From the IMG/VR virus record IMGVR_UViG_3300025168_000897, positions 1 through 20,231 of that record: 20,231 nucleotides of DNA. One strand, written 5' to 3'. The position numbers and the translations under genes were made by a program. The notes below the pieces were generated by a model. The model saw only the letters and a program-made list of their open reading frames with translations, was not told where the DNA came from and ran no database searches. The stretch is from a virus. Of the stretch, positions 1-7,257 are shown piece by piece; positions within the stretch are counted from its first letter, which is position 1, and each line of letters starts with the position of its first letter.

Positions 1-287
1 ATATTAATTACGGATTAAAAGATGTGCTAAATATAAGAGCGGTAGAGTTTGACTGGAAAGAAAAAAGAGAAGGTAAACACGATATTGGATTTATAGCACA
101 AGAGATAGAAAAGATTATACCTGAAGTAGTAAATGAAGTAACTACTATTGGAGAGAATGCTAAAGAGGGCGACACTCATAAAGTAGTAGATTATGCTAAG
201 CTTACTTCGGTATTAATGAAAGCAATACAAGAACAACAAGTTCAAATAGATGAACTTAAAACACAAATAGGAGAGCAAAATGGCTAA
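1..287 (+). CDS. Tail spike/fibre C-terminus with peptidase S74 intramolecular chaperone domain (5' partial)
   Basis: The frame is already open at base 3, so only the last 94 residues of a longer protein are visible. They match the C-terminal half of the peptidase S74 (intramolecular chaperone auto-processing) domain: YGLKDVLNIRAVEFDWK, then GKHDIGFIAQEIEKIIPEVV at visible residues 24-43, then VVDYAKLTSVLMKAIQEQQ. The chain ends in a short coiled coil (QVQIDELKTQIGEQ). In this family the domain helps trimerise phage tail spikes or fibres and then cleaves itself off. The catalytic Ser-Lys pair lies further upstream and cannot be checked here. The gene end overlaps the next start (ATGGCTAA, 280-287), so the two are translationally linked. 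An internal GTG at 24 is in frame but would cut the domain, so it is not a start. Family call is firm; the fibre body is unseen. Confidence 0.85.
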   Translation, partial: INYGLKDVLNIRAVEFDWKEKREGKHDIGFIAQEIEKIIPEVVNEVTTIGENAKEGDTHKVVDYAKLTSVLMKAIQEQQVQIDELKTQIGEQNG

Positions 288-519
288 AGTAATAGCAGAA
301 AAAGCTGCATCAGAACTAGCAGCAGGAAAAAAAGTTGAAATCAAATACACTAGAGTAATGAAAAATGCAGCAGGTAACGATGTTACTGTTGTTGATTCAA
401 CTGAAATAAGACCAGTAGATGATATGATTACACAAGCAGAAGCACAATTAGTAACAGCTGAAGCACAAGTAGTTGAATTAAAAGCAGACATCGTTGAATA
501 CAAAAAAATAAAGGGATAG
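280..519 (+). CDS. Small coiled-coil protein downstream of the tail spike, function unknown
   Basis: A 79-aa protein beginning MAKVIAEKAASELAAGKK. The N-terminal half looks beta-prone (KVEIKYTRVMKNAAGNDVTV). The C-terminal half, from about residue 49, is a regular heptad-like helix (ITQAEAQLVTAEAQVVELKA) ending in a basic KKIKG. The ATG lies inside the end of the spike gene and is preceded by an AGGAG-type ribosome site at about 269-273. The next gene starts one base after its stop. Its position between two tail-fibre-type genes suggests a small virion or assembly-helper protein. No known family is recognised. The reading frame is real by position, codon use and Shine-Dalgarno; the function is open. 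Confidence 0.75.
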   Translation: MAKVIAEKAASELAAGKKVEIKYTRVMKNAAGNDVTVVDSTEIRPVDDMITQAEAQLVTAEAQVVELKADIVEYKKIKG

Positions 520-520
520 T

Positions 521-1105
521 ATGACCCTTACAGCATCAGGACAAATTACATTAGGAGAGATTCACGCTGAATTAGATGACGAAAATCCAATTAATGGTTC
601 TTTAACAGGAGCATCAGATGGAACAGTAGCTACTATTAATACAACTAATGCATCTGCAAATAGACCTGATGGTAGTGCTCCACATAGTATGAGTGAGTTT
701 TATTCTTACAATCATGATTTAGCATGGGGAGCATGGAGTTCATCCAGTTGGACAGCTGATGCAACACCTGGAGGTACTGTATACGTTAATAGAAGCCACA
801 CCTTTACAAATGGGAGTGGTAATGTGGATATATATGGTACATTAAATAGTGGTACAATTAGAGGAACTTTACGAGTAGCTTTGTCTACTTCTTCATTTCC
901 TAATAATAGTGCTACTTATCATATTATAGGATTAGGAACTGGTAACTTTGGTGCTGGGTTTTCAATAAGTGGAAGTGGTACATTATATATGCGATTTAAA
1001 TATAGTACTCACTCTTCTTTAATTGAAAGCACTAATAGGACTTTAAATTTAAAAAACAATAATCAAACAGGTGCTAATTTTACAATGGTAGTATCTGGGT
1101 TTTAA
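521..1105 (+). CDS. Putative phage tail/fibre protein, Ser/Thr/Gly-rich beta structure
   Basis: A 194-aa protein. Its opening, MTLTASGQITLGEIHAELDD, and the later SAPHSMSEFYSYNH (about residues 53-66) form a pattern I associate with marine phage tail proteins: a short 'ASG-I-L-I-E' strand followed by a 'S-EFY' turn. From about residue 70 the chain is rich in Gly, Ser, Thr and Asn with alternating hydrophobic residues (TNGSGNVDIYGTLNSGTIRG), typical of secreted or virion beta-sandwich or fibre domains. There is no signal peptide or membrane segment. It starts one base after the preceding stop, with AAGGGA at 511-516 as ribosome site. It is probably a minor tail or adhesion component next to the S74 spike. 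The role is inferred from composition and neighbours; no catalytic motif is visible. Confidence 0.65.
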   Translation: MTLTASGQITLGEIHAELDDENPINGSLTGASDGTVATINTTNASANRPDGSAPHSMSEFYSYNHDLAWGAWSSSSWTADATPGGTVYVNRSHTFTNGSGNVDIYGTLNSGTIRGTLRVALSTSSFPNNSATYHIIGLGTGNFGAGFSISGSGTLYMRFKYSTHSSLIESTNRTLNLKNNNQTGANFTMVVSGF

Positions 1106-1120
1106 TAATAGGGGGATAAG

Positions 1121-1420
1121 ATGACCGAGTTGAGTAAAGGAAGTAAGTTTACCATAAGTATAGAAACTGCTGCTAGTATAGCAGTTACAATAGCTTTAGT
1201 AGTTGGTATGTGGTATACGCTACAAGCAGATATACAACTAGCAAAAGAATTACCAGAACCAGAAGTATCACGTATGGAGTACGATCTTAAAGATCAAATG
1301 GTTCGTGATTCAATTATGAATACAGAAGAAAAAGTATCAAAACTTGAAGAGAAAGTAGATTCGGTTAAAGACGATACACAGATGATTAATAAAACTCTAC
1401 TTAATATGAACAACAAATAG
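1121..1420 (+). CDS. Single-TM protein with C-terminal coiled coil, candidate spanin- or holin-like lysis accessory
   Basis: A 99-aa protein with one clear membrane segment at about residues 14-35 (IETAASIAVTIALVVGMWYT), preceded by a short charged N-terminus. A long charged helix follows: LPEPEVSRMEYDLKDQM, then EEKVSKLEEKVDSVKDDTQM at about 70-88. This 'short inside tail, one TM, periplasmic coiled coil' layout is that of inner-membrane spanins (Rz type), and some one-TM holins look similar. The ribosome site GGGGGATA (1111-1118) sits directly before the ATG. It lies about 1 kb upstream of a 3TM holin, which supports a lysis role. No outer-membrane spanin lipoprotein was found beside it, so the spanin assignment is a guess. 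It could also be a membrane-anchored structural helper. Confidence 0.6.
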   Translation: MTELSKGSKFTISIETAASIAVTIALVVGMWYTLQADIQLAKELPEPEVSRMEYDLKDQMVRDSIMNTEEKVSKLEEKVDSVKDDTQMINKTLLNMNNK

Positions 1421-1425
1421 GATGT

Positions 1426-1830
1426 ATGATGAAAAAATATATTACATTACAATTGCTTTGGCTTGGATTAGTTTTATTTCCATCGTCATTGCAATCGCAA
1501 ACAGTTAATTTAGATAGTTTTCAAGGTATACAGCTAATGAAAAATGAGTTTTGTGCCGTCATAGAAGTTAATGCAAGTTGGAATTATCGAAATAAAGTAG
1601 CTTTAGAGAAACTAGAAGGATGTTATACTGGATATATAGATATATCTAATAAAGATATTGGTGCAGTAATACAGAATGAATTAAACATTAAAGTAGTGCC
1701 TACAATTATTATCTTTGAATATGGTAAAGAGGTTAAAAGATTTGAAGCAGACCTAAGTATGAAGTTTGGAGAAGATGAAATACTTACAAAAATTAAAGAT
1801 GAAATTCAGAATTTAAAAAATATTGATTAA
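1426..1830 (+). CDS. Exported thioredoxin-fold protein lacking the CXXC motif
   Basis: A 134-aa protein with a signal peptide: MMKKYITLQLLWLGLVLFPS, probably cut after SLQSQ near residue 25. The mature part follows the thioredoxin fold. Strand FCAVIEVNASWNYRNK (42-57) sits where thioredoxins have the WCxxC loop. It is followed by YIDISNKD, then the cis-proline strand IKVVPTIIIFEYGKEV (88-103) and a final helix from about 115. The two active-site cysteines are absent (W52-N-Y-R), although C43 and C66 could pair. Two ATGs are possible, 1426 and 1429; AGGA at 1419-1422 fits 1429 better. It is probably a redox-inactive periplasmic protein, or one using a non-canonical disulfide. Its placement among membrane and lysis genes suggests action in the host envelope, but the role is unknown. 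Confidence 0.65.
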   Translation: MMKKYITLQLLWLGLVLFPSSLQSQTVNLDSFQGIQLMKNEFCAVIEVNASWNYRNKVALEKLEGCYTGYIDISNKDIGAVIQNELNIKVVPTIIIFEYGKEVKRFEADLSMKFGEDEILTKIKDEIQNLKNID

Positions 1831-1884
1831 TAGATTAAAATATTAGTAAATTTAGTGAATATAATAACAAAATAAAGGAATACA

Positions 1885-2085
1885 ATGGCTAAAGAAAAAA
1901 AAATAGACCTTAAAGCAGTTGCAATGCAAGAAATGGAAACATTAGTAGAGCAACATAATGAATTAATAAAAACAATTCAGGAACAGCAAGGCAGACTAAC
2001 TGAAGTAAAAAACATGTTAGTAGAAAAACAAGGATACTTAAAAGGCCTTGAAGACTGCGACGCAAATTGCGATAAAGATGCCTAA
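1885..2085 (+). CDS. Small coiled-coil protein, function unknown
   Basis: A 66-aa, almost fully helical protein. MAKEKKIDLKAVAMQEME leads into a continuous heptad-type coil up to about residue 55 (LVEQHNELIKTIQEQQGRL), and the acidic tail EDCDANCDKDA carries two cysteines four residues apart. It follows the widest intergenic gap of the window (54 bases) and has a good ribosome site, AAAGGAA, at about 1873-1879. Its end overlaps the start of the 3TM holin by 8 bases, so the two are probably co-translated. It could be a holin partner or a small virion protein. No family is recognised; the gene call rests on spacing, Shine-Dalgarno and overlap. Confidence 0.7.
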   Translation: MAKEKKIDLKAVAMQEMETLVEQHNELIKTIQEQQGRLTEVKNMLVEKQGYLKGLEDCDANCDKDA

Positions 2086-2449
2086 CTTAAATTTAATAGG
2101 CACACTTATTGACAAGGTTGCACACAATGTTGATAGATTCACTTTAGACAAACAAGAAAAAGCTGAGCTTATAGCAGAAATAAACAAAGCTCAGTTAGAA
2201 GTTAATAAAGTAGAAGCAGGTCATAATTCAATATTTGTGAGTGGATGGAGGCCCTTTACGGGCTGGGTTTGCTCATTTGCATTGGCTTATCATTTTATAT
2301 TGCAACCCTTACTAACTTTCATACTTTACGCTAATGGTGTTGAAATGTTGTTGCCTGTATTTGATATGGGTACACTTACTACAATACTTCTTGGCATGCT
2401 CGGGTTAGGCGGGATGCGTAGCTTTGAGAAAGTAAAGAAAAAAAACTAG
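2078..2449 (+). CDS. Holin, 3TM gene-transfer-agent type
   Basis: A 123-aa protein from ATG 2078; a TTG at 2048 is in frame but would deepen the overlap with the upstream gene. The N-terminal half is soluble and helical (about residues 20-48). It is followed by HNSIFVSGWRPFTGWVCSFA (49-68), the 'WRPF-GW' entry into hydrophobic segments at about 62-84 and 98-114. The chain ends LLGMLGLGGMRSFEKVKKKN with a basic tail. This order (charged helix, WRPF.GW, DMGTL, LLGMLGLGG.R.-EK) matches the Pfam family of 3TM holins for gene-transfer-agent release and related phages, as I remember it. It would form lesions in the inner membrane that allow the lysozyme at 7258-7725 to reach peptidoglycan. The endolysin is about 5 kb away, so the lysis genes are split. 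Confidence 0.8.
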   Translation: MPNLNLIGTLIDKVAHNVDRFTLDKQEKAELIAEINKAQLEVNKVEAGHNSIFVSGWRPFTGWVCSFALAYHFILQPLLTFILYANGVEMLLPVFDMGTLTTILLGMLGLGGMRSFEKVKKKN

Positions 2450-2453
2450 GAGA
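2448..2453 (+). promoter_or_regulatory. Ribosome binding site selecting a TTG start
   Basis: AGGAGA overlaps the stop codon of the holin gene and lies 5 bases before the TTG at 2459. No in-frame ATG exists near the conserved N-terminus of the downstream phosphoesterase, so this strong site supports the TTG as the real start. Confidence 0.6.
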
Positions 2454-2458
2454 ACTTT

Positions 2459-3232
2459 TTGAAAATAACTAAACGTGGTATTATAGTACCAGATACGCAT
2501 TTTCCATTACAGGATGATGCGGCGATGGATTGTGTTGTACAAGCAATAAGAAAAATTAAACCAGATGTTTTTGTTAATCTAGGAGATGTAGGAGAATGGG
2601 AATCTGTATCGGCATGGAAGTATAAGGATAAGAAATTACCGCCGCTAGAGTATGTAATACCTGTTGTAGACGAAGAAATAAGATTAGTTAACGAACAAAT
2701 GGACATTTGGGATGAAGTTCTTAAAGAAGTGGAATGTAAAGAAAAGTATTTATTACAGGGTAACCACGATCTTTGGTTGGATAATTTTGTTAATAAGTAT
2801 CCTTATATGGATAAGTACGCATTTTTTAAGGCGTGCAAAATAAAGGAAAGAGGGTATAAGTATACTGAATATAATTTACCTATACAGATTGGTAAACTCA
2901 CTTTTTTTCACGGTGCTTTTGCAACTACATATCATGCGAAAAAGCATCTTGAAGCTTATGGAGAGAATGTAATATATGGACATACTCATGACGTACAAAG
3001 ACATACACAGACTAAACTAAATGGTACTGTTGCAGCTTGGTCTATGGGATGTTTGAAAGATATGTCACATGAAAGTAATAGATGGTTAAAGGGACGACTA
3101 CATAACTGGGTGCATGCGTTTGCAATTGTAGACTGGTATAGCAATGGAGAGTTTAAAGTGGAGGTCGTAGAAATAAAAGATGGAATAACAAGTGTATGGG
3201 GGGAATTAATAGATGGTACAAATAATAAGTAG
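2459..3232 (+). CDS. Calcineurin-like metallophosphoesterase
   Basis: A 257-aa protein with the complete metal-binding motif series of the calcineurin-like phosphoesterase superfamily: D-x-H in PDTHFP (D12, H14), GD in NLGDVGEW (G42-D43), GNHD (101-104), H151 in FFHG, and GHTH (174-177). These residues normally hold two divalent metals and hydrolyse phosphoesters of nucleotides, nucleic acids or phosphoproteins. The substrate cannot be told from sequence. It begins with TTG behind a strong AGGAGA site. Its end overlaps a 45-aa gene. Phages often carry such enzymes near replication or late genes, but here it sits between the holin and tail genes. The length fits a stand-alone single-domain enzyme, with no signal peptide, so it is presumably cytoplasmic. 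Confidence 0.88.
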   Translation: MKITKRGIIVPDTHFPLQDDAAMDCVVQAIRKIKPDVFVNLGDVGEWESVSAWKYKDKKLPPLEYVIPVVDEEIRLVNEQMDIWDEVLKEVECKEKYLLQGNHDLWLDNFVNKYPYMDKYAFFKACKIKERGYKYTEYNLPIQIGKLTFFHGAFATTYHAKKHLEAYGENVIYGHTHDVQRHTQTKLNGTVAAWSMGCLKDMSHESNRWLKGRLHNWVHAFAIVDWYSNGEFKVEVVEIKDGITSVWGELIDGTNNK

Positions 3233-3350
3233 TAATGGAATAGGCAATACTTGGAACTCAGATGCAGATGTAAAACCTAACGATAGAAGAGACCATAACC
3301 TTAAAAAAGGTACAGTTAAAAAAACTTCTAAGGGAAATAAGAAGAAATAA
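3213..3350 (+). CDS. 45-aa basic protein in overlapping frame, function unknown
   Basis: A short frame from ATG 3213 to TAA 3348-3350 encoding 45 residues: MVQIISSNGIGNTWNSDADV, then KPNDRRDHNL and a lysine-rich end (KKGTVKKTSKGNKKK). It overlaps the end of the phosphoesterase by 20 bases, and its stop shares bases with the ATG of the next gene (TAATG). It fills a gap that would otherwise be empty. A GGGGGGAA ribosome site at about 3198-3205 precedes it. The very basic tail could bind nucleic acid or simply be disordered. No family is recognised. The gene call rests on the exact coupling to both neighbours and the Shine-Dalgarno. Confidence 0.6.
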   Translation: MVQIISSNGIGNTWNSDADVKPNDRRDHNLKKGTVKKTSKGNKKK

Positions 3351-6076
3351 TGCCTAAGCAAGTAGCAAATATAGAAAACTTTAGTGGTGGGTTAAACAAT
3401 AAAACAAATCCAAGAGATATAGAAGTAAATCAATTTCAAAACTTAGATTCATTAAGTGTTGAAACTCCAGGTAAGTTAAAAGTTATGGGTTCTATTGTTC
3501 AGGAAGTATCCAAACTTAATAATGTTATCACTGGAGGAACTATCAATCATGGTAATGGATTATTATACTTAAAAACAGATAGAGATTTAGGCAGTAATGC
3601 CGAAGAATCTACTGAGTCGTTTTTTGTTAATGATACTCAAGCAAAAACTGTTAAAATATTTGATTATACAGATAATGCTTATGAATCAGGAGAGGCAATA
3701 TCTTTAGCAAAAGTAGGTGGAACTGCTGTAGCCTCTAAAGTAGATTATTTACCTATAGATGGTAATGTTTTAATATCTCCTTATGGTTCGTTTAATAGTA
3801 ATAATGTTCCTAAGTGGTATGGACATATTGATAGAGAGTATGATTTAGGAGTATCAGCTGCTGGTAGTAACTTAAATAATATAAAACATAGTTACGATGG
3901 ATATTATGTTGATGATATGTTTTTAGCACCAGTTAAAGGTAGAGAAGCAACTTCTGGGGATTTACATGATTATGACTTTAGTAAGGATATGCTATCACAA
4001 AGATATTCTGAAACTCTAAAATCAGAAATTGTATTGAATTCTTCTTCTCCTACAATAAGTTTTAATTCAACTGGAAGTTCTGCAATCGGTGCTTTAAATC
4101 TTGCCTACGGAGATATTATGAATGTACTAGATAATCACTCTGAATATAGTTCTCACTTTGGAACAATGCGTATGTATGCATGGTTTGACCAACAAACTAC
4201 AAATGCAGATATTGGTGATGGAACTATAAAAGTATATAAATCAGCTATTAACACAACTGGTATTTATAAATATCATGAATTATACGCTGCTATTGTTTAT
4301 GAAGATGGAGAGTCTTATCCAGTTCATATTGGAACAATAGCACAACCAACATTAAGTGCAAATTATGAAAGAGATTTATATTTTGCTTTCATAGGGAGAC
4401 TTCCTAATAATCCTAGACAAAAAGGTATGAAGATTTACTACGCAGAAAGCGAAGAAGACATACATAGTAATGCTAACTATGGGTATAGTAAAAAAAGACA
4501 TGGGGTAAAATATTTATTCTGTGAACTTGATTATGAAAGAGGAATAAGAATGGGTGGTACAGAAAACTATCTTCCATTTTCTATTCCAACTCAAGACGGT
4601 AATACTGCTTTAAATGCGAATACTAGTAGTAGTGGTGCATTTAATTATGTATTTCCTACTAATTATGTATATGGTGCATATGATAAACTTAATGGATCTA
4701 AAATTAATACTCTTCAACGCATATTTACAGAGCCTTGGATAAAAAAAGAACAGAATATTATTGGTAAACCAGGTACTGGATGGAAAACAAGCACTACGTT
4801 AAATAGAAAAGCTTATATAGGAAATGTATCTTATTCAAATGAAACTAATACAGAGTTAATAGAATCTCCCGATACAGTATTTAAGTCTTATGTAAATGAA
4901 TTTGGTTACTTTGAATATAGCAGACGTTTAGAAGTTGAAATTAATGATGGAGATGGCATTGTTAAACTAGCCTCTTTAAATGGAAGATTGTTTGAATTTA
5001 AAACTAAAAAATTATATATAATTAATCTTACAAGAGATATCGAATATTTAGAAACAGAACTATTGTATAAAGGAGTTAATAAAGACTATCACGTATTAGA
5101 TGGAGATAATTTTATTGCATGGTTTAATCAGTATGGAGTATTTTTATATGATGGAGAACAAATTCGTGAATTATTGTTGGATAAAAAAGGCCAAGAAAGA
5201 TTAGAGGGATGGAAAGATAACTACTATCACGATGATGCTATAATAGGATATGAACCTCATAGCAAATCTATTATCATTACTAATAAAAGTAATCAGTCGG
5301 TATTATCTTTTGATATAAAATCACAAGCTTGGACCATAGGTTCTAAAAAATGTACAGATAAGGTTGCTACTAATTTTATAAATGACTCAGATGGAGAGTT
5401 AATAAATTACTCACAAAACACAAATGGAAATGTTAACACTGGAATACCGATACAATTTGATATATCGGCAACTGATACAAAAATAGCAATTCCAGGGAAT
5501 GTTAATCCTTGGCCTAATGGAACTATATTATTACTTGATAGTGAAAAAGTTACAGTAGGTAGTCCAACATCAAGTGGAGCTGGATATGCTTTCATTACAA
5601 TAAGTAGAGGAACAGGTAGCACTACTGCTGCTTCACATACGGGTGGTTCTACTATCATATATGTTGTAAATGTAGTCCAAATAGCTCTTTATAAGTGGAA
5701 TAATAGCCCTTCAAGACTTTTACGTACCCATGAAATCGACGATATGGCACTAAAAACGAAGGATTTCACTTTTGGTGAGCCAAGTGTAGATAAAAAGATT
5801 GTAAGCGTGTATATAAGCTATAAAAACGGTAATGGTGTTACTTTATATGGATTTTCAGATGGGATAGAAGAAAAATTAGCTGATTTAGATGGAAGTTTAG
5901 AAACAAGTTATAAAACCTTACATTTAAAAATTAAAGATATAAAAGATGAGTTTGCTGATTCTAATGCGTTTAATGCAATTAAAAGTTTTGGATTGAGGTT
6001 AGATGGAGCAAATATAGAAGAAGATTTTGAAATAAATGATATGCAAATAATATTTAGACCGAAAGCAATAAAATAA
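3350..6076 (+). CDS. Large tail structural protein, probable tail nozzle/tubular protein with beta-propeller
   Basis: A 908-aa protein opening IENFSGGLNNKTNPRDIEVN (about residues 7-26) and then KPGKL-type 'ETPGKLKVMGS'. This 'FSGGLN...P..I....F....N..V...GKL....G' signature is shared by phage tail proteins of the podovirus nozzle/tubular type. The middle carries repeated strand motifs that fit a propeller: RLFEFKTKKLYIINL, then YGVFLYDGEQIRELL, then IIGYEPHSKSIIITN and VLSFDIKSQAWTIGS. Near residue 753 there is an RGTGSTTAASHTGG element, a motif often seen in phage tail-domain insertions. The ATG is coupled to the preceding stop, with AAGGGA at about 3330. There is no membrane segment. Structural identity is well supported; nozzle rather than another tail protein is inference. 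Confidence 0.7.
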   Translation: MPKQVANIENFSGGLNNKTNPRDIEVNQFQNLDSLSVETPGKLKVMGSIVQEVSKLNNVITGGTINHGNGLLYLKTDRDLGSNAEESTESFFVNDTQAKTVKIFDYTDNAYESGEAISLAKVGGTAVASKVDYLPIDGNVLISPYGSFNSNNVPKWYGHIDREYDLGVSAAGSNLNNIKHSYDGYYVDDMFLAPVKGREATSGDLHDYDFSKDMLSQRYSETLKSEIVLNSSSPTISFNSTGSSAIGALNLAYGDIMNVLDNHSEYSSHFGTMRMYAWFDQQTTNADIGDGTIKVYKSAINTTGIYKYHELYAAIVYEDGESYPVHIGTIAQPTLSANYERDLYFAFIGRLPNNPRQKGMKIYYAESEEDIHSNANYGYSKKRHGVKYLFCELDYERGIRMGGTENYLPFSIPTQDGNTALNANTSSSGAFNYVFPTNYVYGAYDKLNGSKINTLQRIFTEPWIKKEQNIIGKPGTGWKTSTTLNRKAYIGNVSYSNETNTELIESPDTVFKSYVNEFGYFEYSRRLEVEINDGDGIVKLASLNGRLFEFKTKKLYIINLTRDIEYLETELLYKGVNKDYHVLDGDNFIAWFNQYGVFLYDGEQIRELLLDKKGQERLEGWKDNYYHDDAIIGYEPHSKSIIITNKSNQSVLSFDIKSQAWTIGSKKCTDKVATNFINDSDGELINYSQNTNGNVNTGIPIQFDISATDTKIAIPGNVNPWPNGTILLLDSEKVTVGSPTSSGAGYAFITISRGTGSTTAASHTGGSTIIYVVNVVQIALYKWNNSPSRLLRTHEIDDMALKTKDFTFGEPSVDKKIVSVYISYKNGNGVTLYGFSDGIEEKLADLDGSLETSYKTLHLKIKDIKDEFADSNAFNAIKSFGLRLDGANIEEDFEINDMQIIFRPKAIK

Positions 6077-6297
6077 TGAATAAAATAATGAATAAATTGA
6101 GACAAATAGAAGAACATCACGATGTTCCTCTAAAAGTACAACGAAGTGCACCATCTAACTCAGAAGGTAAAGATGGCGATAAAAAAATAGTAACGATTGT
6201 AGGAGAAAATCTTACAACTGGAGTATCAGAAGATAAATATTACTTATACCATAAAATTAATAAAGAGTGGTTTAAAGTAGAACTAGAGAGGGCATAA
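6076..6297 (+). CDS. Small protein, probable tail-associated, function unknown
   Basis: A 73-aa protein whose ATG shares bases with the stop of the nozzle-like gene (TAATG); a second in-frame ATG at 6088 is an alternative start. After a basic helix, PSNSEGKDGDKKIVTIVG (about 26-43) leads into DKYYLYHKINKEWFKVELE. The layout 'P..S.G.DGD........YL..K....W..' recalls short modules found at the ends of marine phage tail or fibre proteins. It is followed by a gene starting 3 bases after its stop. No catalytic motif is present. It is probably a minor virion component by context. Confidence 0.6.
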   Translation: MNKIMNKLRQIEEHHDVPLKVQRSAPSNSEGKDGDKKIVTIVGENLTTGVSEDKYYLYHKINKEWFKVELERA

Positions 6298-6299
6298 AA

Positions 6300-7226
6300 A
6301 TGGCAAGAGGAATAGCACCAGTAACGATGGCTGATGATAGACAATCAATACAGACAAAAAACAAACAAGAAATTGATAAAATAGAAACTGATATTGGCTT
6401 AGACGCTTTAAAAGACCCAATTACAGGGATGGCTACTGTAATAGCAGATTCTGCGATACAAAGCAAGGCTTATAAAACAATAGGACAAAGTTTAGCTGAG
6501 TCTTCTTATTTATCAGAAAATGACGAAGGAGAATTTGAAAATAAGAAAAAATCTAAAGTTGGACAATGGTTACAAAAATCATTAAAAGGTTTAGTAGGTC
6601 CATCTCTTAGTGAAGAAATTGATACAATATCTAAAGAATCTTTAGGTGGGGTTAGTACAGAATTGGCGGCGATAGCAGCTGCAGCAATTAAACGTATCGA
6701 AGCTCTGTCGTTAAGTCCAGACGACAAAGACGGTAAATTAAAAGATATGGCAATATGGCTTACGGAACAAACCAAAATACCTATTAACAAAGATGGAACT
6801 AGAACTACTGACATACTACCTTTTTCAGAGTGGGAAGAAATTAATAATAAAGATTCAGAACCGACAGTAACAACAGATGAAATAATTTCAGATGTTAATG
6901 CAGCAGTTCGTAAAAATTATGACGGATTCGGCGTAGTATCTGACAATTTGTATCAATTCCCAAACAGTGATAAAGAAAAATACGGTGCTTATTATGCAAC
7001 TATATATGGAGGCAATAAAGCCATGTCTTTAAGTCATATTAACAGACAATTAAATAAAGGTTATATAAATATGCCTGGTTCTAAAAGTGTCTTTGATAAA
7101 ACTAAGTATTTAAATGAGGGATTTATGAGGGAATTAATTAGTGTAGGTTCTTTAGCACTTTACAATAGATTGTATAACGATGGAAAGCTACCTAATGTTA
7201 AAGGTCCTGAGTCTTATGATTTTTAG
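6300..7226 (+). CDS. Putative virion protein, function unknown
   Basis: A 308-aa protein starting MARGIAPVTMADDRQSIQTK. It is predicted mostly helical. There is an alanine-rich stretch at about residues 115-130 (GGVSTELAAIAAAAIKRIEA), too short and polar at its edges to be a sure membrane span. An acidic linker around 176-195 is followed by a C-terminal part containing YGAYYATIYGGNKAMSLSHI. The ribosome site AGAGGG lies at about 6287-6292. It is flanked by a tail gene and the lysozyme, inside a run of likely virion genes, so a structural or internal role is plausible. No family or active site is recognised. Confidence 0.6.
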   Translation: MARGIAPVTMADDRQSIQTKNKQEIDKIETDIGLDALKDPITGMATVIADSAIQSKAYKTIGQSLAESSYLSENDEGEFENKKKSKVGQWLQKSLKGLVGPSLSEEIDTISKESLGGVSTELAAIAAAAIKRIEALSLSPDDKDGKLKDMAIWLTEQTKIPINKDGTRTTDILPFSEWEEINNKDSEPTVTTDEIISDVNAAVRKNYDGFGVVSDNLYQFPNSDKEKYGAYYATIYGGNKAMSLSHINRQLNKGYINMPGSKSVFDKTKYLNEGFMRELISVGSLALYNRLYNDGKLPNVKGPESYDF

Positions 7227-7257
7227 TGCTATTTTTAAAAAAAAAGAAGACCGATTT

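Noticed and set aside
213-503. Reverse-strand open frames, here and at 2446, 5407, 5908, 6272, 6506, 7618, 11925, 14265, 14694, 18704, 18819, 19242 and 19758
   Set aside because: All lie opposite strong + strand genes, have low-complexity Ser/Phe/Ile-rich products, and lack ribosome sites or recognisable motifs. They are shadows of AT-rich coding sequence.
1831-1884. TATAAT at 1860-1865 in the widest intergenic gap, a possible promoter
   Set aside because: No convincing -35 element lies at the right distance, and such strings are common by chance in DNA this AT-rich. Not strong enough to list as a promoter.
2048-2077. TTG start extending the holin by ten residues
   Set aside because: Homology begins at the ATG 2078, and the extension would increase overlap with the upstream gene without a clear ribosome site.
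2246-2264. GCCC-TTTAC-GGGC hairpin, possible terminator
   Set aside because: It lies inside the conserved WRPFTGW coding region of the holin and has no following T-run.
7216-7257. A9 run (7237-7245) near the lysozyme start as a programmed frameshift site joining the 308-aa gene to the lysozyme
   Set aside because: The 308-aa gene stops at 7226, before the run, so slippage there could not fuse the two. A simple internal ATG explains the lysozyme.
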